From Ceratotherium simum simum (Eukaryota > Chordata > Mammalia > Perissodactyla > Rhinocerotidae), in NCBI RefSeq assembly GCF_000283155.1, contig NW_004454290.1, positions 894,381-958,380 of the forward strand: DNA of 64,000 nt, in the 5' to 3' direction. This document shows positions 1 to 11,000 of the stretch, piece by piece (positions within the stretch are counted from its first letter, which is position 1; every line of letters starts with the position of its first letter). The notes beneath the pieces are model-generated. The model worked only from the letters and a program-made list of their open reading frames with translations. It did not search any database and was not told where the DNA came from. The position numbers were made by a program, and so were the translations under genes.

Positions 1-1720
1 TTCTTGGATCTGTGGTAATTTGGAATCTATTATTAGTTTGGAGAAATTCTTTGCCTTTATCTCTCTTTGAATATTCCTAGTGCCTCATTCTCTCTTTGTT
101 CTCTTTCTGGGATTCCAATTACAGATATTTGAAACTGCCTGATATTGTCCCTTATCTCTTAGATACTCTAATCTGACTTTTTCTTTTCATTTTTTTCTCT
201 TTGTATTTCCATTTAAATAATTTTTATTAATTTATCTGTAGTTCATTCATTCCTTCATGTGCTGTGTCAAGTCTACTGGTGATCTGGTTAAAGGCATTCT
301 TTGGCTCTGTAATGATGTTTTTCATTTCTAGCATTTCCATTTCATTCTTTCTCTTATTTCCAATTTACTACTGAAATTATCCATCTGATGATGCATGTTG
401 TCCATTTATTTTAAAACTACCTGAAAGCTCCAACATCTATATCATATTTGACTTTGGTTCTTTTGATTGATTTGTCTCTTCACAGATTTTTTTTCTGCTT
501 CTTTGTGTGCCTTGCAATTTTTATTGAAAGCCATCTGTGACAATAGAGATTGAGGTGAATAGTATTTATGCCTGGAAATGGACATGGATTCTTTTTGCTA
601 TGATTTACCATGGTGGTTGAATCCATTTGGTCGGGAGTAGAGCTGGGTTTGACATTTGTTGTTTCTATTTACTCTCAGTGCACCACATGCTTCAAATTCC
701 TCTAGTGGTACATCATCAGCTTTTCTTCCCTTTACACCTGAATCTAAAAAAATGTTTTTGTACATGTTCTTGACCGTCCCCTAACAGTTAAATGCTGTGA
801 CTTGCTATTTGGTGCTTTTTTAGCCTGGTGGTAAGCAGCAAGTTGCAGGGAGTGTGGTGGGGGAGTTCCCTATTGTCCTGGTTCAGCCTCAGTCTTTGGC
901 AGGCACTGTGTCCCTGAGTCTTAGGGGTGGGACTTTCACCCCTGATCCTGTTCCTCTCCCGACTGTAGGAGAACTCTTTATTCTGCACCCAGAACCTATT
1001 TCTTCCCTTTCTCTAGGAGTAGAACAATTTTTCTTTACTCTGGTTCAATGGGGCTTCATTTGTGCCCTAGAGATGCCAGAATTTGCTTCTCTTCCCCCAG
1101 AGGTCTTTCTGTTCTGTAGGGAAGGATTCAGCCAGGGCGTCATGTCTTTCCCACAATAGCTAACCTTTCCCTCCCCCAGGCCTATCCTTAATCTTTCTTA
1201 CAATCATCCAATGAGATCCACTCAGAAGTGCCTGTAAGTGGTTGCAAATTTTCCTTGTGGTTGAGGCTTCCAGTGGTTCTATATTTTCATGCTGGCCCAA
1301 GGTCAAGCTGGAGTAATGCAATAAAAATTTTAGATGAATTATTCTATCTTGTGGGGTATCTAGTGTCTATCATCTCCCCCCAAGTGAACAAGTGCTTGCA
1401 CCTTTTCTCTCCTTGGAGGTGTCTCTCTTTCCTTAGATTTTTTTATTAGATGCTCACTCTGCAGCCTCTGTTCTCAGATGGGTTCAAAAACATTGTGATT
1501 TTGCAAGATAATCTGGCTTTCTTTTGTTGCTGTAAGCATGGGAGCAAGACTCTTTCTCACTTTCTGCATTCTAAGTGGAAGCAGAGTCTTATTCATTGTT
1601 TAACTGTGTCTCAGATTATTAGTGAGATTGACAATCTTTTCATGTTACTAGCTTTTCATATTTTTTCTCCTGTGAATTTGGTTATTTATATCCTTAGTGT
1701 ATATTGACTTGTGTAACTAC
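1..1720. repeat. T-rich L1-like remnant
   Basis: T-rich DNA with phrases seen in the noncoding ends of old mammalian L1 (TTTTTTCTGCTTCTTTGTG, CTTGCAATTTTTATTGAAAG). I could not fix its limits or subfamily. Several short ORFs here have no recognisable domain. Confidence 0.4.
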
Positions 1721-1747
1721 ATATAGTACATATTTTCCATGAATCAT

Positions 1748-1757
1748 TTTATTTATT
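1748..1757 (-). promoter_or_regulatory. AIM2 candidate poly(A) signal
   Basis: Two overlapping AATAAA hexamers on the minus strand (GAATAAATAAAATG), about 295-305 nt beyond the AIM2 stop codon. The distance fits the short 3' UTR of AIM2. No transcript evidence is available. Confidence 0.55.
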
Positions 1758-2050
1758 CAACAGAGATGGAACAACTATAATATCCTTGAATATCTACATA
1801 GAGCAAAGCCCTATCCTTACGCCAAACTAAACTTGACTGCAATGAATGAGAAATGAACTTTTATTGTGCTAATATGTGGAATCTTTGGAATTGTTCATCC
1901 AGCAATTATCCCATCTTGAATAATTTGGAGGGGCGGGCGCAGAGCCTGTGTACTGATGCTCTCAGGTAGCTCACAATCTGGTTGAAGAGACTTTGTCAGG
2001 TATTCTTCAATTAAACGTTGTTTAGACCAGTTGACCTGAATCGATCCTTT

Positions 2051-2077
2051 TCATTTCAGTTTTTTTGCCTTAATAAC
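2051..2077 (-). CDS. AIM2: AIM2 last coding exon
   Basis: Only 27 coding bases: acceptor TTCTCCATCCAG before 2077, then V-I-K-A-K-K-L-K and TGA at 2053-2051. It matches the basic tail of human AIM2 (VIKAKKKT) in place and phase. It lies 748 nt downstream of the previous exon. The 3' UTR continues to about 1.75 kb. Confidence 0.9.
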   Translation of the reverse strand, partial: VIKAKKLK

Positions 2078-5000
2078 CTGGATGGAGAAAACATATATAC
2101 AGTCTGAGATGCAGCTGATCAGTTACCTTCCTCTGCTCACAGTGACTCTGTCCTCCTAAAGGGCACCTTTCTTTTCTTCTCATAAAATTATCTCCTTCCC
2201 TCCCTCCTAGTACATTTTTTACTCTTGGATCATTCTCCTGAAGATAATATCTGGCCTGAGATACACACTCCTCCTTAACAAGAGCACATAGTCCTCACCC
2301 CCACTCTTACAAAGGGAGACAGCTGTCAGTGCGAACAATGCTGAGACATAAGGAAGAGGACCAAGTGGTGGCAGTGGGATGGGTATGAAGGAGAGCTGGA
2401 AGAGCAGGAAGAGGGGTCTGCACTGGTCCATGGTAGGTGCAGAGATGGCTGGACTGACTCTGTGAAATGTGACCTTAAGGTGTACATGGTCTGTGTCTAC
2501 TTTTAAATACATCTGTCAGAACAATTTGCCCAACTTTGGGCAAACTGTCTGCATTAGATTTACAGTGTTGCCAATGAACTGTTTTGGGGGCTGAGTGGGT
2601 ACCACAGTGTGTGTCTATGCCTTGTGAAGCCCATATCCTCCTAACTGTATATCTAGAATGTGTATTTCCAGAAAGGGATGTTCCTAAGTTTTGTGAGACG
2701 GAGGTGTACTACATATCAGGGTCTTCCACACCATATCCTGTCCAATAGCACCTGTCCAGCTTTCTGAAAGCAAACACTTCATATCATCCCCTTGGAGTGT
2801 TGACTTTCCTCCATGCACTTCCTACCTTAAAGGAACTGTGAATTCCAGATTTCACCTGTAGTTTTTCTCCAGTTTTTGATATCTCAAAGAACGTAAGGCG
2901 AAGTTTATCCCCTTCTTCACATTCGATTTTATTCTGTTTTCCAAGCACCAATACTTCCATCCTCCCTGTCTTGTCGTTTACTTCCAATAATATACGAGTC
3001 TTCCGTTCTGTTTTCTGCAAAATGAAATCAACACCTAATTTTTCATAATTTGATTGAGCAGTGCCACCATCCATCAGACAACAGAAGTGCCAGCCACAGT
3101 CTTCAGAAAGAAATATGCGGAAAAAAATCCAGCTTTGAAACTGGTTGACATATATCTAATAGATATTAGTAAATTCAGGTAGAGGAGACAGTTATGTTTA
3201 CTTAGAAAATATTGCCTCCTGTGTCCATCTGTCCAGTCCCAAGCTCCCTTCCTTCAGGAGGCCAGAATAACTGTGAGTACCAATAACTGGTAGATGGAGA
3301 TGATGCAGGCATGGGAAAGAAGAACCCGGAGTTGGAGTTGTTGGAGTTCAGAGTAGGCCACTCTAAGAGGTGCCAAAGTGAAATACTGATTATTTTGAAT
3401 TAAAGTTACTTGAGCAAGTGCTTAAAGGGCACTCTGACCCTCCTGTCTTTGTTCCCCCCAGAAAGCAGTAAATAAATCTCCCATGTGAAAGGTACTTCTC
3501 CACCCCAGGTCAGGAAGCCTGTATAAATAAACCTTGTTACTCTTTTATTAATTTACTAACCCAAATCCAGACTCTGCTTAAATTCCTTTCTAATTAAGCA
3601 TCCAAACCTAAGTTTCTTTGTCCTTTCAAATCCTCACAAACTTATTGTTTCTTTGTATAAAAAGATATAAAGTGACTGCCTTTTGGTCACTCTCTGAGCA
3701 TCATTTTTATGATATCCCATGTGCACAAAATTAAATTGTTTTTTCTCTTGTTAATCTGTCTTGTGTTAAATTTTATTATTAGTCCAGTCACAAGAACTCG
3801 AGAGATAAGGGGGAAATTTCTTCCACCCTGACACAAGAGAGTCACTTATGGCAACAAATCCAGGAAAGACATGAGCAAATGATATAAAACCTAGTAAAGA
3901 GTATAAATAAGAGTTAAGAATGAGGGGGAGCAGAATAAGTCACCTCAAAATGTGCAACATAGACATGTGGATTGTTTTGAGCTGTAAGCAATTAAGACCC
4001 AGCCAACTTTTTACCTCTCCCTAACTGCCTAAAAGAATTTAGATAGGGGGCCTGTGACAAGAAGAAAGCTATTACCAGAGACAACTTTTTACATAAGAAA
4101 AACTTGATCTGCATGGCAGAGCAAATATCTGTTTACCAAACACCTGCTCTCCTCATCTTCCTGTGTTTTGTCTTCTTCCCCTTTGAAGCCCCAGACCCCC
4201 ACCCCCTTCTTCTCAGCTCAGGATGGTATATAAGCCTCAATTGCCTGGCTGTCTTTGAGTCTCATATTTTTAATGAGACTCCTATTTGTACAAAATTAAA
4301 TTTGTTTTTCTCCTGTTAATCTGTCTTACATCCATTTAATTATTAGACCAGCCAGAAAACCTAGAAGAGAAGAAAGGAAAAGTTTTCCTCCCCTACAGGA
4401 ATTGAGGACAAGAAATAATTCATAATCAAGTCCAAGTCAAAAGGGAGCAGGGTGTTGATCAGTTCTCTAGAAGATTGATAGTATTTTAGATTTAATTTAG
4501 TGGGCTAAATGAATATATATTTGTGATTGGTTGGCTAGATGAAGGCTCATACCTAGGATGAAGAACATGACCTTCTTATCCCATGTCATTTTGGGCTTGA
4601 ATTTTCCAGGAGGACAGATTCTCCTTATCAGTTCCCCTGCAACTAACCCCAAGACAGGAGAGCTTATGTTAAGGCTCCTGGAGGAAAGGTCAGCAGGTTC
4701 CCTATCTGGATTCTTCCAGTTCTATCCTAGGCCAGAGGAATTAGTCACACAAGGCTAGTTCCCCTGAGGCTAAGAGTCAAAATATATTACTATTTTTCAC
4801 TTCTTTTTTGCTTTATTTATTCTAGAAAATAATTTTTAATACTTTAAACTGAAAGAATTGCATTTTAGGAAAAGATTGAATACATTTTTCATGATTCTTA
4901 ACATTATTTTCTCTTAAAGTCTTAAAAACATTATTCTTGTCTATTAATTTGACTCTAAAAAAAATTAAGAGCTATATCTCACTTCTAATAAGTTTTCTCA

Positions 5001-8000
5001 TACTAACTCTTTCTTCTGTTTTCTTCTTTTAATCTCAGTTCTTTAATCTTGCCCTAGTTATTGGTCTTCCAGGTCAATTAATCTGGTTTATCACTCAACT
5101 ACAGTAATTTTGTATTCACAACAATAGCCACTTAAACTAAAGATCATATATATAAAATACAAAAATAACGCAGAGGGCAAACATTATTTGTGCATGAAGT
5201 AATCTCTTTTTCAGAATCTATGAGGTTAAAAGGAAGCTTAAATAGGAATGTGACCGCTTTTTGAGAATAAAAACACTTTTAATGTATCTCAGTTTTGGCA
5301 CAATCACTCTGTGGCACTTTAGTGTTTTGAGTTTTCTTTCAGTTTTTTGCTATATAAATAGACTTTGAAATGAATACTCTCTGAAGTCTCTTCAAGCTCA
5401 TAGTGGAGAACAAGCTATTTTTGCTAATCACTATAAAATTATATATAGAAACTTACCTTCTGGACTACAAACAGCCCATTCACAATTGTTCCAAGGGGCT
5501 GAGTTTGAAGCTCATTGATGGCTGGGGTTTTACCAGCTTTTTTGATAATGTGCTGTGGGACACTGATCTGTTGGTCAGATCTGGCATCAACCACAAGTGA
5601 GGCACTATTCACTTCCAGGAAATGAGTGCGCCAATAATATTTGGATATTATAATTATTTTCTTTGGAATGAATTTATCTTTTAGCTCTTTGTTGAAAACT
5701 TTTACAAAAAAGAATTCACTCTCAGTAGCCACCGTAGCATGAAACATCTCTTGCTCCCCTTCTCGGGTCTCAAATTTGAACAGCTTCATTGCTTTCAGCA
5801 CCATGATGGTCATAGGGCCTTTCTGCAACCCTTCTTCCCTGACAGATTCCTGCTGGGCCACGATCTGTTTCTGCTCAGGTTGAAGACAACAGAAGAAAGA
5901 CAACAGCTTGAGTAAAGAAGGTACTATTGAGGGACTCTCACTTCACTCACAATGTTAAACCTCAGTCAGCCAGCCAAAGATAGTTGGAATCAAAGGAAAA
6001 GATTGAGATCTATAATTACCTAGGTAGAAAGAGAATACAGACGGAAGATTTCAAGTCTTGTGTTCAGATGAGACAGTATAACAGGTTTTGGAGGCAGGCT
6101 CCCTGATCTGAATCTTTGTTTTTCTGCTATATGTAAAAAGCCCATCACATCTCTAGCATTGCTAAGGCAAACGGGTGAATCTGATTCTATCTTCTTCTAT
6201 TGACACCATTAGAGAGCACAAGACGTCCTTGTTCCTCCACCGAATACTGTCTTGAATACTCATTTTACTTTGGTATAAAGTAAAGGAGCTCAATGGCCTG
6301 CACAGGGCTCCCCAAATTCCTAGAGATGGTCCTGTGCATAAGATAATTACCGATTAAGTTAAATGTAAGTAAAGGGAGTGATCTAGGTCAGAGATCCAAC
6401 AAGTAAGTCAAAGGGAAAATTAAATAGGAGAATCAATTCTACTTTTAAGAATTTACCCTTAGAAATAATGAACTATGCACTCAAGTTTACACAAAAGAAT
6501 TATATCTTGTCACTTGTAATCATAAAAAATTGAAATAATTTAAATATCCAAAAATGGGAATTTAAATAAATAAAATATGGTAAATTCAGATAACAGAATA
6601 CTATACTATACGTATTAAAACTGCGTTAGATGGATAATATGATAAACTGTTATAACTGACTCAAAAAAGGGAAAGTTCCCAAATAGAATAAATAACGTGT
6701 TTCCTGTGAGATAAATAAACAATTAAAATACACACATACACACACTAGAGAGGTATTCACCAATATCAAATACAGCTTTCTCTAGGTGATAGGATTATAG
6801 CTCTTTTCTTCATAGCTTTTTCAAATTAACAGAGATAAGAGATTTTGAGGGTCTGTTATAGAAGCAAATGCTACTTTTAAAAACCAACTTGCTGTCTAGA
6901 GTCAAAGAAGAATACAGGAAACAAAGGCATATAAGGCCAAGTGTAGGAGTTTCTGAGAGGGATCTCTAATGGGACCTGGAGTGTGGGAAAATGCCTATCC
7001 ATAAAGGGACCCTGATGGACAAGGCAACAGAATCTATTTGAAACAATTCAGGAAAATGTCAGCTTCACTTAGGCCTACTCTAAGATTTCTTCTCTTTGGT
7101 ATCACGTATCCATAGTAGGATAATGCATATTTTCATTACTGATGACTGGAAGGCAGCAATACTTGAATCTTATCTCTCTGACAACTTCAGAGGGTTCTGG
7201 GCCAAGCCCAGAGAGAGTGGCTGCTCTGGACAAACAGATGGTAGTAAATATAATCAGCTTTCCTAGTTCATACATCTATAAAATGCTATGATACCTGCCT
7301 CACAGGATATGAAATTGCATGTGTCTAGTGAATTTCATGGTGAGTCTCTCATATATTGCCTGTTGCTCCAATTCAGGACCAAAGTATTCTTTCTTACAGA
7401 GGCCAAGACCTTCTCCAGGCATTACTCTTGTCTGAAGAGGGCTGCCACACCTTAGTCAATGAAGGTGTATAAAGGTCTTCCCCATTCCATCCAAATCATG
7501 ACAACTCTGAAAGGCACTCCCAGCTCCTGAGCTCCCTGTGGGATTGGCTGAGGTCTTTGCTGCAACTGCATTGGAGTGGAAATTTTTACTCCTCTTCTAT
7601 TTCCCCCTGACACAGGTAATAATCCTGAGGGCACTCTAAAATATACTTCCTGAAAACAACTGTCTATCTCAGAGTTTTCTTCTTACAGAATCCAACCTGT
7701 AACAAAGCGTTAAAGTGACCAGGGCCAGACAGAGATTAGGAGCTATCAATAGGTGTTTAATCTGATGAATCTGAAGCTATTTCTCTTTTTGTTACCCAGA
7801 TATACTTTTCATAGAATAGCCTCGCTGTCTTTACTTGCAAGCTATCAGATAAAGAACAGAGGGCTCCAATGTGGAAAATGGCAAGAATAGTGACCAGAGG
7901 ATGCTCTTACAAAGACCAAGCCACTGTACTTGCTCATCATACCTGACCAGTGTGTTGCTCCATGCCACTATTTCTGGGAGCTGCAGAGGCACCAGGGCTC

Positions 8001-11000
8001 ATTTCAGTTTGACTTTTCTTTTTCACTAGCTTTGTTTCTTTTTTCTCGTTGTATTTCTTATCGACTGATTAAAAATAAATAAATACACAGTAAGCAAGAA
8101 GAGATGAGCATAGGCAGCTGAGAAAATTTACATATCATTTTCTACCTACAATGAAATAAAATGATCTTGAGTCAATCCTGTTTTGGAGCTTTACCTACAC
8201 ACACACACTCACACAATTGCAGGTGCATTACCCTATTGTGGCGGTAGGGTAAATACCTTTAGAGATATAGAAACAGGAATGTAACGATACATGAAGAGAT
8301 TCTGCTTTTGACAATTGTAGGCTTCCTTATTAGGAACAAACTCTGCCATCAAAAACAAATATAAAACATGGAAAAATTTTATTTATAAGAATACTATTCA
8401 CAAGCAGCAGGAAAACACTAAGAAAGGAAAAAAATCAATAAGCCAAGCTCCTAAAGAGAAGAGTAATGGTCTAAAAAAAAAGGAGTAGGCAATATAAGCA
8501 AACCCACATATGACAAGATTATGGAATTAGTGGACATGGAGTTTAAAATCATTATGCTCATCATGCTAAAGAAAGTAAAGGAAATGATGCACAAAACAGT
8601 GAGAAAAATGAATCATTTCAACGTGCAATTGCCATCTGTAAAAGAAGAGTCAACTGTAAAAGAAATGCAATATCTCATGTTAATAATAGATTGCATGGAT
8701 TGAAGACTGAATATAGCAGAAGACAGGATTAGTTAATTAGAAAACAGGTCAATGGAAATTATATAAACAGAATCTAAAGAAAAAAAACCAGAATGGAACA
8801 ATAGAAGAGAGCATAAGAAATATGCAGGTCATGTCCAACATGTCTTGTTTGTGGTTGGAATTCCCTAAGGAGAATAGAGAGAGAATGGTGCAGAAGCAAT
8901 ATTTGAGGAGATAATGACTGAGAGTTTGCCAACACCAATGAAAGGCATCAACACACAGATTTCGGAAGCTTAGTAAACCACAAGCAGAAAATATACAAAG
9001 AACACCACTCAGTACATCACGGTAAAACTGCCAAAAAACAAAAACAAAGGGAAAATCTTAAAAGCAGTGAGGGAAAAACACACATTACATTAAAAAGAAA
9101 TGCAATAATGGGGCCAGTCCGGTGGCGTAGTGGCTAAGTTTGCGTGCTCTGCTTCAGCAGCCTGGGGTTGACAGGTTAGGATCCAGGGTGCAGACTGACA
9201 CACCGCTCATCGAGCCATGCTGTGGCAGTCGTCTCACATATAAAGTAGAGGGAGATGGGCACAGATGCTAGCCCAGGGCCAATCTTCCTCAGCAAAAAGA
9301 GGAGGATTGGCAACGGATGTTAGCTCAGGTCTAATCATCTTCACCAAAAACAGAAAAAAAAAAAAAAAGAAACAAAATAAGAGCAATAGCTGACTTTTCA
9401 ATAGAAATTATGAAAGCCAGAAGATATTACAAGGACATCTTTAAAGTACTGAAAGAATAATGCTGAAAATCTCAAATTTTATGCCCAGAGAAAATATCTT
9501 CAAAAATGAAGGCCAAATATAGATATTTTCAGATAAGATCTAGGAGAATATATTATAATCAGAAATCTACTGCAAGAAATAATAACGTAAACTTTTTAAG
9601 CTGAAAGAAAGAAATGCTATAAGGAAGCAAGAACTTCATGAAATAATGAAGAATATTAAAGAAAGGCAAATATATGGGTAAATATAAAAGAATATTGACA
9701 GTTTAATACCACAATAATGATAAAGACAATGACAATAATGATGACGTCTTATGTAGTTTATAACACATAGAAGTAAAATATATAATAATAATAACAGCAT
9801 AAAACACTGGAGGGAGGTGTACCAGTAAACTTTTGCTGCCTAATAAATCACTGAAAAACTTAGCGGCTTAAAACAACAAAAATTTATTATTTCTTATAAT
9901 TCTGTAGATTGTCTGAGCAGTTCTTCTGATCTTGGCTGGCTCAGGTGAAGCTGAGTGATCAGATGGCTTCACACACATGCCTGGGACCTGGCTGAGATGC
10001 CTGGGAAGACTGTGATGACTCGGGCCTCACTCCTTGTGGTGGCTTACCCTCTAAAGGCTAAGCACGGTTAGTTGACAGGAGGGCAGAAGGGTTCCCAGGA
10101 ACTAGACAAGGCAAGCTGCAAGGTACAAGCACTTTTCAAGCCTCTGCTTTCATCATGTTTACTAATGTCCCATTGGCTAATGCAAGTCACATGCTTATGC
10201 CCAGATTCAGGGGGTTAAGAAAACTATCTCCTTTTATTTACTTTTTGATAATTTATTTACCTGTGTTATTAAGATTGTATACTTTCTGTATTTGTGATAT
10301 ACTACAATAAAAAGTAATACATACGTAAACATAAATATATGTTTATACATATAATGTGTGCATATGTTTATATACGTCTATTTCACCCTGCTAATCTTAA
10401 CTATTTGAAGGTAACTGAAGAATTTCCCTGACAATGCCGACTCATTAACCTTTCATTTCCAATCTATCACCAACTCTTAATACTTCTCAAATCTCTCTCA
10501 ATTCAATATGTTTCCTTCTATTTCCATTTCATAACCTAATCAAAACTATTACTTCTTTCTGACCTATGGCAATAGTTGTTCTCCCCAACGTCAAACTAGT
10601 CCCTAAAATTTTTTTTCCGCGCAAATCCACAGGGAGCACTTCGAAACGCAAATCTGGTACCACGTCCCTGCTTGAAACCTTTTGATCACTTCTGATTTCT
10701 TTTGAAACAAAGACAGAATTCTAATCACGTTCTACAAGGCTTTGCAAGGGCATCTCATACCACTGTCTGGAGATTCTTTGTACTCTAGCCACACTGGCTT
10801 TCTTTCATGTCCTTAAGTAAGTCAACACTTTCTGCCACAAGGCCTTTTTCACATGGAGTTCCCTCTGACTGAAGACACCTTTCACTCCTATTCATTTCTC
10901 AGAGTTTAGCTCAAGCGTCACTCCTCGAGAGAAGCCTCATCTGTTCAACTCCTACTCCAACTCCTGGCTTTTGTTAGGTTCCCTTGACACACGCCCTTGA

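Noticed and set aside
854..1707. Plus-strand ORFs of 73-101 codons near the window start
   Set aside because: They lie in T-rich L1-like DNA and resemble no known protein.
3390..4397. A complete provirus bounded by the two LTRs
   Set aside because: The LTRs are of different types, only about 90 bp apart, and there are no viral genes between them.
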